DNA from: Gemmataceae bacterium
GTDB lineage: Bacteria; Planctomycetota; Planctomycetia; Gemmatales; Gemmataceae
Direction of reading: 5' to 3'
Assembly: GCA_009691845.1 (NCBI GenBank)
Contig: SIAJ01000054.1
Coordinates: 1 to 37,448, forward strand
DNA length: 37,448 nt
The notes beneath the pieces were generated by a model. It searched no databases. It saw only the letters and a list, made by a program, of their open reading frames with translations, and had not been told where the DNA came from. Shown one piece after another: positions 21,633-29,042 of the stretch. Each line of letters opens with the position of its first letter. Within the stretch, counting starts at the first letter, position 1. A program made the translations under genes and the position numbers.

Positions 21633-22412
21633 ATGAGTGGTCTGCGGGTTTCACGCTGGCTGGCGCTGGGCGGGCTAATGCTCGCTCTGGGCTGCCGGTC
21701 CGCGCCGAAGGGACCTGTGATTACCACGCCCCTTTTCCCTGATGCGATCATTGCGCGATCCACGCCGACGCCAGGCGTGAGCGGCTCAGCCAACTCACCC
21801 CTGACAATTCCGCTGGCCGTGTCCACGGCAGCCGGTCCGTCGCTAGGCTTGCCGCCGGGTGCGCAACCTCTGAACGCGAACGCCCTGAAGTTACGCGAAG
21901 GTCACGCCGACCTCGCGAATTTACCGACCGTCGCTCCTCCCGCGAAGGATGGGCAGATAGAGCCACCATTTGTCGAAGTCGGCTCTCTTGAGATCAAGCC
22001 TCTGCTCGTCGCTCCGCCTCCTGAAGCGGAGGGCTTCGCACCCGCACCAAATATTCCGCCGCCGGAAGTGCCTCGAGTCATCGTGCAGCCGCTGATCGTG
22101 GAGATGCCACCAAAACCGTTGCCTCACAAACCCAGCGAACAGTTCGGTCACGCGAGCGATTATCGCTGGATCGTCGGCGTTCTCGATCGACATGGAAAAG
22201 GTGGCTTCTGGACGCTTCGCTACGCGGACATCGGCAGCGACGACGAATGGGGTGGCAAAGTACGCTTGCTAGAAGATACCAAGCTCCGCGAACTACGCGA
22301 GGGCGAGTTTGTCTATATCGAAGGCGAGTTGCTCGCACCGCGAAGTGCGGCCGGTGGCAAAGGGAAGTCGTTGCCGCCGTATCGCATCATTTCTATACGG
22401 CCGGCTAAGTAG
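21633..22412 (+). CDS. Lipoprotein with proline-rich linker, unknown function
   Basis: 259 residues from ATG 21633 (GAGG seven bases upstream). The signal ends in LALGC with Cys21 as the lipidation site. Residues about 25-170 are rich in Pro and Ala and probably extended, suited to span the periplasm. The C-terminal 85 residues form a compact domain starting SDYRWIVGVLDRHGKGGFWT, followed by LRYADIGSDDEWGGKVRLLE and FVYIEGELLAPR, which looks like an OB-type beta barrel, but I do not recognise the family. The TAG stop (22410-22412) is formed by the first bases of a palindromic repeat. Converges with the WD40 gene. Confidence 0.72.
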   Translation: MSGLRVSRWLALGGLMLALGCRSAPKGPVITTPLFPDAIIARSTPTPGVSGSANSPLTIPLAVSTAAGPSLGLPPGAQPLNANALKLREGHADLANLPTVAPPAKDGQIEPPFVEVGSLEIKPLLVAPPPEAEGFAPAPNIPPPEVPRVIVQPLIVEMPPKPLPHKPSEQFGHASDYRWIVGVLDRHGKGGFWTLRYADIGSDDEWGGKVRLLEDTKLRELREGEFVYIEGELLAPRSAAGGKGKSLPPYRIISIRPAK

Positions 22413-22462
22413 TAGGCACACTCCGTGTGCCGTTAGTCCGCACACGAAGTGTGCGGACTACT
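22408..22462. repeat. Double-hairpin palindromic repeat, copy 2
   Basis: An outer stem AGTAGT (22408-22413) and ACTACT (22457-22462) encloses GGCACAC/GTGTGCC (22415-22431, loop TCC) and CCGCACAC/GTGTGCGG (22438-22456, loop GAA). All three stems are perfect. It lies between two convergent genes and supplies the stop codon of the lipoprotein gene. Confidence 0.92.
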
Positions 22463-22480
22463 AGTCACAACACCGCAAAT

Positions 22481-23584
22481 TCATCGCTTAATAAACTGCA
22501 CCGTCCCATTATCGTGCCCGCTGGCGATCGACTTGCCATCCGGTGCGAAGGTGGCGCAGTACGATGGCGACTTGATCTTCAGAGTGAACGCTGGTTTGTC
22601 GCCGGTCAGATCCCACACGCTAATATTGCCGGCATAGCCTGCGGTCGCGATCGTCTTGGTTGCTGTCGACCAGCTTAGACCGTACAGATCGTCCACGGTC
22701 GGCCCAAATTTTTTCACCTCGTGCGGGTCCTTCATCGGCGGCGGTGCTTCCTTCGGTGGGTCTTTCTTCATTTCCTTCGGGTCCTTTTTCGGCTCCTCCT
22801 TGGACTTGGGATCTTTCTTCTCTTCCTTCTTGGGCTCGATTTTCTTCGGCTCTTCCTTCTTCGGTTCCTCTTTCTTGGGGATCACTGCATTCAGGTTCCA
22901 CACACGGATGGTGCGGTCCTGGCTGATCGAAATCAGCGTGCTGTTATCACCCGCGAAAGCCACGCCGGTCACGCCGAGTTCGTGTCCCTTGAGGTCCTTG
23001 ACCAACTTCTGGCCGGGCACATCCCAAACCTTGATGAGGTTGTCCGCACCGGAAGAAACGAGCAACTTGCCATCCGACGAAAATGCGAGTGCGTAAACCG
23101 AGCCGGCATGTACGCCAAGGTTCTTGATTTCCTTGCCGTCGACTGGGTTCCACAGTCGCACGCTCTTGTCGGCTGAGCCGGAACCTGAGGCCAGCGTCTT
23201 ACCATCGGGGCTCCAGGCGATCACATCGACAATGTCCGTGTGCCCCTTGATTTCTGGGCCGGGCTTGCCGTCGGGGACGCTCCAGAGCTTGACGGTCTTG
23301 TCGAGGCTGCTGGTGGCCAGCGTCTTGCTATCCGGACTGAACGCAACGCAGTACACAGGGTCGGTGTGGCCCGGCAGGACCTTGATTTCCTTCAAGACAC
23401 CGTTGGCATGTTCGTAAAGCTTGGCCGACTTGTCGAACCCGGCCGTGGCAAACAGCTTGCCATCGGGGCTGAAGGCGACGCTATGCACCAGAGCGGTGTG
23501 CGCCTTGATCTCCGTGGGTGCTTGAGCGGAGCAAATCGCGCCAAGGGCAAGGAGGAGGGAATAAGCCGACAGGATGCGGATCAT
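22481..23584 (-). CDS. Secreted WD40 beta-propeller protein with Lys/Pro/Glu-rich insert
   Basis: 367 residues from ATG 23584, with a signal peptide (MIRILSAYSLLLALGAICSA). Six to seven WD40 blades follow, such as ALVHSVAFSPDGKLFATAGF, YCVAFSPDSKTLATSSLDKT and VKLWSVPDGKPGPEIKGHTD. Between blades 5 and 6 lies a 60-residue stretch (about 231-293) made of Lys, Pro and Glu repeats (KKEEPKKEEPKK and similar), probably disordered. This is likely a binding scaffold outside the cytoplasm; partner unknown. A longer frame to 23671 would put codons ahead of the signal peptide and is not supported. The gene runs toward the lipoprotein gene and shares its downstream repeat. Confidence 0.88.
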   Translation of the reverse strand: MIRILSAYSLLLALGAICSAQAPTEIKAHTALVHSVAFSPDGKLFATAGFDKSAKLYEHANGVLKEIKVLPGHTDPVYCVAFSPDSKTLATSSLDKTVKLWSVPDGKPGPEIKGHTDIVDVIAWSPDGKTLASGSGSADKSVRLWNPVDGKEIKNLGVHAGSVYALAFSSDGKLLVSSGADNLIKVWDVPGQKLVKDLKGHELGVTGVAFAGDNSTLISISQDRTIRVWNLNAVIPKKEEPKKEEPKKIEPKKEEKKDPKSKEEPKKDPKEMKKDPPKEAPPPMKDPHEVKKFGPTVDDLYGLSWSTATKTIATAGYAGNISVWDLTGDKPAFTLKIKSPSYCATFAPDGKSIASGHDNGTVQFIKR

Positions 23585-23715
23585 CGGAGAGTGTCCTCGG
23601 AAAGGAAGTCGGGGCGGGTGAGACGTATTGTGCGGGAATCCGGGGCAAGGGGCAAGCGTTCGGTACTTCACTAGTTGTCACGATCTGAGTGGTGTTCGCT
23701 TTTTCTCTCAACCTA

Positions 23716-24051
23716 TCAGAACGGGATGAAGACAACTCGATCAATCCATTCACTGGCGTCTGACGCATCCCAGAGCAGGACTATCGGCTCGGCGACCTCG
23801 CGAGGCGAGTTGCTTTGAGCTGTACTCCGCCGACTCCCCGTCCGTCTGGCCAAGCCGCGGAGGGTGTTGACGTCATGCGAGACGAGAATGTAGCCCTCCT
23901 GTTGAGCAAACTCTAACTGCTCGCCATCGCTTAATCCGTCCCGACCAAGTTCCTGAACAGTAGAGATGTCGAGCACGGGTTCTAGTCGGCGAACCGCCGA
24001 GACGATCTCAAACCTCAAATCCTCGTCGGCGAGGAAGCGTGGCCGAGTCAC
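23716..24051 (-). CDS. DUF5615 PIN-like protein (toxin-like partner)
   Basis: 111 residues. The N-terminus RFLADEDLRFEIVSAVRRLE and the middle GYILVSHDVNTLRGLARR match the DUF5615 family, a PIN-like fold predicted to be a nuclease, with the acidic residues Asp9-Glu10-Asp11 and Asp60 as likely metal ligands. The family is usually coded right after a DUF433 gene, as here (three-base gap), and the pair is predicted to be a type II toxin-antitoxin system. No activity is shown for this copy. The C-terminus (EWIDRVVFIPF) is complete. Confidence 0.78.
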   Translation of the reverse strand: MTRPRFLADEDLRFEIVSAVRRLEPVLDISTVQELGRDGLSDGEQLEFAQQEGYILVSHDVNTLRGLARRTGSRRSTAQSNSPREVAEPIVLLWDASDASEWIDRVVFIPF

Positions 24052-24054
24052 GGT

Positions 24055-24324
24055 TTAGCCTCCAACATCCGATAAGGCCGAGCCTCGAATACGCTTCAAG
24101 AGCGGTCCGTGCCGATCGGCACTCTCTTGCTGGAACTGTTTCCAGAGTGCATCCTGGGTTGCCAGGTAGGCATCGATCTCGACACGATTCCGCAAATAAT
24201 ATGCGATAGCTCCGTGGACTTTCTCAAGCGAAAAAGAGGGGAAATCGTCAGCGATTGCTTCGGGAAGTCGACCGTCCCAGTAGGCCTGAACAATCGAATC
24301 GAGGGAGACGCGGGTGCCATTCAC
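24055..24324 (-). CDS. DUF433 protein (antitoxin-like partner)
   Basis: 89 residues from GTG 24324. The product reads VNGTRVSLDSIVQAYWDGR, then IADDFPSFSLEKVHGAIAYY, LRNRVEIDAYL: the DUF433 winged-helix fold, commonly the partner of a DUF5615 or VapC-like toxin. Codons upstream in the same frame still look coding (YVIQIPEGSWR before the GTG), back to a TAG at 24393-24391. Between that stop and the GTG there is no ATG, GTG or TTG, only ATT/ATC. So the true start may be a rare codon, or the N-terminus was lost. It overlaps no neighbour and precedes the DUF5615 gene by three bases. Confidence 0.7.
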   Translation of the reverse strand: MNGTRVSLDSIVQAYWDGRLPEAIADDFPSFSLEKVHGAIAYYLRNRVEIDAYLATQDALWKQFQQESADRHGPLLKRIRGSALSDVGG

Positions 24325-24446
24325 TCGCCAACTGCCCTCGGGAATCTGAATGACGTATGGTGTTGTTGATTCTGCGATAATGGTGCAATTCTACAGGCAA
24401 AGCCTTCGGAACGGAAGGAGGCTTTCCCGCCCTCTGGTAGGTGAGG

Positions 24447-25262
24447 CTACTCTCCGAGTAGCCGAGCCAGCAACTCCTCATATCCCCGATAGTCCGCAAT
24501 CACCACGTCGGCACCAGCGGGCACCAGGCGATCGCGTTTCCAGCGATTGATGTCGCCTGGCGTCTCGTCGCTGGCGACGGCCACGGCCGTGCCGCCGACT
24601 CGGCGAACCTCTTCGGTTTCCACGACCCCGTCGCCGAAGCTGAGCAATTCTTCGCCACGCAGGTTGTTCTTTTTCAGAATGCGTTCGATCACGCCACGCT
24701 TCGAGAAGGTCGCATCGTTGTCGTCCGGAGCGTTCATTTCGGTGCCGAAGAATGAGCTGAGCTGAAGCAACTCCGCCTCGGGACGCACAAATCGGAGTTG
24801 GGTCCCGCTGGCAAGATAAAGCTTTAACCCCCGGCGACTGAGTGCTTGCAGAATTCCGTGTGAACCCGGAACCGCCCAGCGTTCGTGGGACACGACGCTA
24901 TCGAGAATCTCGCGGGAGCGTCGCTGAATCACGACGCCAAGCCGACGATCGTATTCAGCCAGATAAACTCCGGGACTGTTGGGCGTGCCCCCGCGGCGTT
25001 GCACTTCTTCAGCTAGACGCACCATCTGAAATATCGCGGGCTGGCCGTTGAGGGCCATCACGAAGTCTTCGGAGAGCCGAGCGAGTTCGGCCTCTACTTC
25101 GCTTGTGCCGGTCGATTGCAAAGCCTCCACGCACATCGCGACCATGATGCGATGCCATCCCTCGCGGATGAGCGAGAGCGTGCCATCGAAATCAAACAGC
25201 ACGGCCTTGTAGCCGCCACGCGGAAGATCGGGACGCAGAATTTCGATGGCAGGATCGGTCAT
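24447..25262 (-). CDS. HAD-superfamily phosphatase (phosphoglycolate phosphatase-like)
   Basis: 271 residues. HAD motif I is FDFDGTLS with Asp24 and Asp26; motif II is LYLASGT (about 155-161); motif III Lys lies near SKRGVIERILKKN; motif IV is LLSFGDGVVETEE (about 214-226). A cap domain of helices sits between motifs I and II, as in phosphoglycolate phosphatase and beta-phosphoglucomutase. The substrate cannot be told from sequence. ATG 25262. Its start lies opposite the glycosyltransferase gene, with a double-hairpin repeat in the shared upstream region. Confidence 0.85.
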   Translation of the reverse strand: MTDPAIEILRPDLPRGGYKAVLFDFDGTLSLIREGWHRIMVAMCVEALQSTGTSEVEAELARLSEDFVMALNGQPAIFQMVRLAEEVQRRGGTPNSPGVYLAEYDRRLGVVIQRRSREILDSVVSHERWAVPGSHGILQALSRRGLKLYLASGTQLRFVRPEAELLQLSSFFGTEMNAPDDNDATFSKRGVIERILKKNNLRGEELLSFGDGVVETEEVRRVGGTAVAVASDETPGDINRWKRDRLVPAGADVVIADYRGYEELLARLLGE

Positions 25263-25348
25263 CGGTTCAAACTGGGGTAGTTCGGTTGAGTAGGATAAGT
25301 TATTTAATCGTTAGCAATCCGCACACTGTTAGCGGGGAACGGCTCATC

Positions 25349-25443
25349 GTAGTCCGCACACTCTGTGTGCGGATTTTCGAGACTCGGGAAGTCACCGAGG
25401 TTATTTAAGAAACCTATGTCGGCACACGGAGTGTGCCGACTAC
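25349..25443. repeat. Double-hairpin palindromic repeat, copy 3 (long spacer)
   Basis: An outer stem GTAGT (25349-25353) and ACTAC (25439-25443) encloses CCGCACAC/GTGTGCGG (25354-25372, loop TCT) and CGGCACAC/GTGTGCCG (25420-25438, loop GGA). A 47-base spacer separates the hairpins, where copies 1 and 2 have only 5-6 bases. The tail TTTGAAGG follows and includes the ribosome site of the next gene (ATG 25460). Confidence 0.9.
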
Positions 25444-25459
25444 TTTGAAGGAATCGTCC

Positions 25460-27151
25460 ATGCGCCGGTTTGATTGGGCGTGGCTGGTTCTCTTGGGAGT
25501 TGGCTCCTCCGCGTGGTGCCTGACGGCCGCGCGCGAACTGAGTGCCACGTTCGACGAACCCTTCTATATGCGTGCCGGACTGGAATCCTGGCGATCGGGT
25601 AGCAATCACGAACTCATGCGGGCCGGCACCATGCCCTTGCCCGTCGATGTGCAGTACCTGCCGATCTACATCTGGGAACAAATTCGCGGTGAGCCGTTCG
25701 ACACGAAGAAGGACTGCCACACGATTCTGCCGTTCGCACGGGCGATGAATCTCGTGTTCTGGTGGCTGCTGCTGATTTATGGCACGCTCCTCGCTCGACA
25801 GGTCGGCGGTCCGTGGGCCGGGCGGTTCGCGACGCTTTTGATTGCGACGGAACCCAATCTGCTTGGCCACGCCTGCCTGGCGACCACGGACATTTCCGTG
25901 ACGGCTTTGATTCTGGCGTGTGTCTACCACTTCCAAACTGGTCGCGAACGCGGCTGGGTTTTTCGCTGGCTTGTTCCGGGGATACTCTTTGGATTGGCAC
26001 TGAGTGCAAAAGTCTCGGCGCTCACGTTTGTGCCGTTGATTTTGGGGGCGTTTGAAATTGTGCGGGTGTATCGGGATGGTCTTCTCCCCCCTCTTTCTGA
26101 AACGGAGCGGGGGGAACAAGGCAGATACAAGCTCACCCGCCTCTGGTACGCCACCTGGCCCGCTCAACGCGATGCCTGGAGGGTTTTCTTCGTCGGCATC
26201 GCGTTCGTGTTCGCCTATTGTGGCAGCGACTGGAAGCCTCAACACAAATGGGTCTCCAACGTCGATCAGCTTTCGGAGGACGGTCGTTTCACTCCGGCTC
26301 TGCGTTGGACGACGCACAATCTTGCCGTCTTTCCGAACGCCAGCGAGGCATTTTTCTACCAGTTCAAGCACAACGTGAAGGGCCACGATGTCGTACTCAT
26401 GGGCGAGTGGCATCACCGAGCGGTTTGGTACTACTTCCCGATAACGCTCTCGATCAAGTTGACTCTGCCCGTGCTGCTCTTGCTGGCTGGGCTCACGATT
26501 GTCCGACCTCGTGCCTGGCTCACCCCGCTCGGACTGGCTGGATTGCTGTTGTTGCTCTTCAGTCTGAATTGCCGTGTGCAGATCGGCATCCGACTCGTAT
26601 TTCCGTTGCTGGTGATGCTCTTGCTCGCACTCGCGACCGGGATCGGGAAGGCCGTCAGCGAGTGGGGCGAGCGAACAAAGTGCGGGCTTCTAGCCGTGAC
26701 CTTTTTCGCCTGCACCTATCCTGCCGCGGGCGTTTGGCCCGATGGCCTGCGATTCGGCAACGAACTTTGGGGAGGCACCGAGAACACCTACCAACATCTC
26801 ACGGATTCGAGTTACGATTGGGGCCAGGGCGTCCGGGATCTCGAACGCTGGACGAAAGATCGCGACCTGCCCCCGGCGTGGGTCTGGTATTATGGATCGG
26901 ACCCGGCCATCGCCTTCGACCGGGATCGCACGGTGCCGTTGCACATGCCGAACCTCTACGACATTCGATCGCCTGACGACGTTTGGCGATTCGTGAAAGG
27001 CAAACTTGTGGCCGTCAGTGCCAGCATCCTTTATGGCAACCCATACCTCACGCCAACCATGATCCACGGCGTGGAGTTCTTTCGCGGCCAAACGCCGATA
27101 GGCCGGTCGCGAACGTTTTTCGTGTTCGATTTTCGCGAGCGCTCTCTGTGA
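25460..27151 (+). CDS. GT39-like membrane glycosyltransferase
   Basis: 563 residues from ATG 25460 (GAAGGAA ten bases upstream). About ten membrane segments are spread over residues 8-430. The first outside loop has FDEPFYMRAGLESWRSG, with the Asp-Glu pair of the dolichyl-phosphate-mannose protein mannosyltransferase (GT39/PMT_2) fold. The C-terminal periplasmic part has DSSYDWGQGVRDLERW, a motif that recurs in planctomycete members. Such enzymes move a sugar from a lipid carrier to protein or glycan outside the membrane; donor and acceptor are unknown. Residues about 206-220 (GLLPPLSETERGEQG) come from a hairpin-like repeat in a cytoplasmic loop. The stop overlaps the miaA start (GTGA), so translation of the two is coupled. 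Confidence 0.83.
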   Translation: MRRFDWAWLVLLGVGSSAWCLTAARELSATFDEPFYMRAGLESWRSGSNHELMRAGTMPLPVDVQYLPIYIWEQIRGEPFDTKKDCHTILPFARAMNLVFWWLLLIYGTLLARQVGGPWAGRFATLLIATEPNLLGHACLATTDISVTALILACVYHFQTGRERGWVFRWLVPGILFGLALSAKVSALTFVPLILGAFEIVRVYRDGLLPPLSETERGEQGRYKLTRLWYATWPAQRDAWRVFFVGIAFVFAYCGSDWKPQHKWVSNVDQLSEDGRFTPALRWTTHNLAVFPNASEAFFYQFKHNVKGHDVVLMGEWHHRAVWYYFPITLSIKLTLPVLLLLAGLTIVRPRAWLTPLGLAGLLLLLFSLNCRVQIGIRLVFPLLVMLLLALATGIGKAVSEWGERTKCGLLAVTFFACTYPAAGVWPDGLRFGNELWGGTENTYQHLTDSSYDWGQGVRDLERWTKDRDLPPAWVWYYGSDPAIAFDRDRTVPLHMPNLYDIRSPDDVWRFVKGKLVAVSASILYGNPYLTPTMIHGVEFFRGQTPIGRSRTFFVFDFRERSL

Positions 27152-28077
27152 GCCCTGCAGCATTTCAAAACGCCCTGATCCTGACCGGGCCGACGGCTTC
27201 CGGCAAGACGGCCATCGCTCTTGAACTGGCCGAAAAGCTGAATGCCGAGATTGTCGCCGTCGATTCCATGACGCTCTATCGCGGCATGGATATCGGCACG
27301 GCCAAGCCGACCGCCGCGGAGCGTCAACGCGTTCCGCATCATTTGCTCGATGTCCTTGATCCCTGGGAATCCGCCAGTGTGGCCTGGTGGCTGGAACGAG
27401 CAGGCGAAGCGGTCGCGGACATCGAAGCACAAGGCAAGAAGGCCCTTCTCGTTGGCGGCACGCCGTTCTACTTGAAAGCAATTCTGTGTGGGCTGTTCCC
27501 CTCTCCGCCTTCGGATCAAGAACTACGCCGCCAACTGGAAGCGGAAGCCGAGACACTTGGTGCGGCTGGGTTGCACGCTCGCCTGGCGTCCGTGGACCCG
27601 GCCTCCGCATTGAGATTACATCCGAATGATGTGCGTCGCGTGGTTCGGGCTCTCGAAGTTTGGCAGTTGACCGGCCGTCCCCTGAGCGAGTGGCAGCAAC
27701 AATCGTGGTGGGGCGAGGGCAACGCCCGTCCGAGTTTCCCGCCCGGGGCCTGCCTGGCACTAGACATTCCGCGAGAGGAACTCAATACCCGTATCAATCA
27801 TCGGGTGGAAAGCATGTTCGCGGCCGGCTGGGTCGAGGAGGTCCGTCAACTCCAAAATCTCCCTCGACCACTCAGTCGGGAGGCGTCGCAAGCCCTTGGC
27901 TATCGGGAAATTGTTGCAGTTCTCGATGGGCGGCAAACTCTCGAAGCGACGATTGCTGAGGTCCAACTGCGAACGCGTCAGTACGCAAAAAGGCAGATGA
28001 CTTGGTTCCGATCGCTGGTTGGCTGTGAAGTTTGCGCGGCGGATTCGGTATTCGCTCGCTGGACAGAGAGAACATGA
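27148..28077 (+). CDS. miaA: tRNA dimethylallyltransferase MiaA
   Basis: 309 residues from GTG 27148, which overlaps the glycosyltransferase stop in GTGA. The P-loop is GPTASGKT (14-21), followed by DSMTLYRGMDIGTAKP (with the catalytic Asp), HHLLDVLDPWESASVAWW, LVGGTPFYLKAILCGL, and RVVRALEVWQLTGRPLSEW. The end shows TRQYAKRQMTWFR, a strong MiaA signature. It adds dimethylallyl to A37 of tRNAs that read codons starting with U, the substrate for i6A/ms2i6A. GTG is preferred over longer frames to 26983, which lie inside the upstream gene. An inverted repeat begins right after the stop. Confidence 0.96.
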   Translation: MSPAAFQNALILTGPTASGKTAIALELAEKLNAEIVAVDSMTLYRGMDIGTAKPTAAERQRVPHHLLDVLDPWESASVAWWLERAGEAVADIEAQGKKALLVGGTPFYLKAILCGLFPSPPSDQELRRQLEAEAETLGAAGLHARLASVDPASALRLHPNDVRRVVRALEVWQLTGRPLSEWQQQSWWGEGNARPSFPPGACLALDIPREELNTRINHRVESMFAAGWVEEVRQLQNLPRPLSREASQALGYREIVAVLDGRQTLEATIAEVQLRTRQYAKRQMTWFRSLVGCEVCAADSVFARWTERT

Positions 28078-28161
28078 AAGTCAAAAGTCGAAATTTCAAG
28101 GTGAAAGAACGACCGTCGAATCCGAGTCAGGTGAGCAACGTGAACTTTTCACTTTTGACTT
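28078..28161. repeat. Inverted repeat after miaA
   Basis: The arm 28078-28093 (AAGTCAAAAGTCGAAA) pairs with 28147-28161 (rc AAGTCAAAAGTGAAA) with one extra base and no other mismatch. The 53-base loop has no gene. It begins directly after the miaA TGA. The end of the right arm reads TTGACTT, and TATAAA lies at 28182-28187, 21 bp further; a promoter for the FHA gene is possible but the spacing is long. Confidence 0.7.
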
Positions 28162-28244
28162 CCGCGAGCCGGGCGGCATGCTATAAAGATTGAGAGACGT
28201 AGCCGCGGTGTGCCCACGCTCCCGCGTTCGGTCAGGGGATTTCA

Positions 28245-28931
28245 ATGAGAACGCTGACGTTTCAGATCATCGAAGGCGTGGACAAGGGTCGAATCTGCCG
28301 CGACCTGCCCATTCCCGTCACGATTGGCCGGGAAGAGGGCAATCTCCTCCGTCTGAACGACGAGCGAGTCAGCCGCTTTCACGCCAAGGTTCAGCAGGAA
28401 GACGGCGACGTCATCCTGACCGATCTGGAAAGCACGAACGGAACGCGCGTGAACGGGTCGCCGATTCAGATTCGCCGATTGCGCCCGGGCGACCAGGTGA
28501 ACGTCGGCCGTTCCATGCTCGTGTTTGGCACAATGGAAGAAATCGCGGCCCGGAAAACGGCCGAGCGACCAGCGGCTGTAGATGGTGGCACCGTTTCTGG
28601 CACGGTGCCCGGCGACGACCTCGGCTTCGACTTGCACACTCTCTCCCCGGGCAATAGCTCGGATCGCACGGCCTCCGATTTTGCCCGCAGCGAAACCGAC
28701 CCGCCGCCGTTACCGCAAAAGCTCTCGACTTCGCAATCCGCACGACTCGCGGAAATTTTTGACTTCCTCCATCGCGGCCTGGCTCTCGCGGCCGAGAACA
28801 TTCAGGCCAACGAGGATGGCTCCGAAGTTCAACTCGCCTTCGCCGAATGGCAAACCATCCAAGCCACGCAAATGTTCCTCGCCCGCTATATGCGTGCGGT
28901 TGCGGATCCGAATCATGAGGCGGATCGGTAG
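28245..28931 (+). CDS. FHA-domain protein
   Basis: 228 residues. Residues 1-100 form a forkhead-associated domain: IPVTIGREEGNLLRLNDERV, SRFHAKVQQEDGDVILTDLE, STNGTRVNG, with Arg, Ser, His and Asn of the phosphothreonine-binding loops. FHA domains read Ser/Thr phosphorylation, and a Ser/Thr kinase gene lies 5 kb downstream, though a direct link is inference. The rest (100-228) is a linker and a helical tail with SARLAEIFDFLHRGLALAAE; no second domain recognised. ATG 28245 has AGGGG seven bases upstream. Confidence 0.88.
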   Translation: MRTLTFQIIEGVDKGRICRDLPIPVTIGREEGNLLRLNDERVSRFHAKVQQEDGDVILTDLESTNGTRVNGSPIQIRRLRPGDQVNVGRSMLVFGTMEEIAARKTAERPAAVDGGTVSGTVPGDDLGFDLHTLSPGNSSDRTASDFARSETDPPPLPQKLSTSQSARLAEIFDFLHRGLALAAENIQANEDGSEVQLAFAEWQTIQATQMFLARYMRAVADPNHEADR

Positions 28932-28975
28932 GAGACAATGGCGGATCGCGACTCGCGGCATAAAATCAAGAACAT

Positions 28976-29005
28976 GACCCACCACTCGGGATGAGTTCGT
29001 GGGTC
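28976..29005. repeat. Hairpin upstream of dnaE
   Basis: GACCCAC (28976-28982) and GTGGGTC (28999-29005) form a 7-bp stem, with a second inner stem ACTC/GAGT. It uses the same ACCCAC/GTGGGT words as the repeats at 21475 and 32623. It lies 38 bp before the dnaE ATG. Confidence 0.6.
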
Positions 29006-29042
29006 GCTCTGTTTGCCATCCCAAGTCCGTTCGAAAACCGAA

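Noticed and set aside
22705..22890. Repetitive Lys/Pro/Glu-rich stretch considered as a DNA repeat array
   Set aside because: The repetition is at the protein level, with irregular units in a single open frame, so it is a disordered linker, not a CRISPR or satellite array.
25304..26416. 370-codon minus-strand frame opposite the glycosyltransferase gene
   Set aside because: It includes a palindromic repeat and shows no protein-like pattern, while the opposite strand has clear membrane segments.
26690..27760. 356-codon minus-strand frame across the glycosyltransferase and miaA genes
   Set aside because: Antisense shadow; it has an Arg/Pro-rich composition without motifs.
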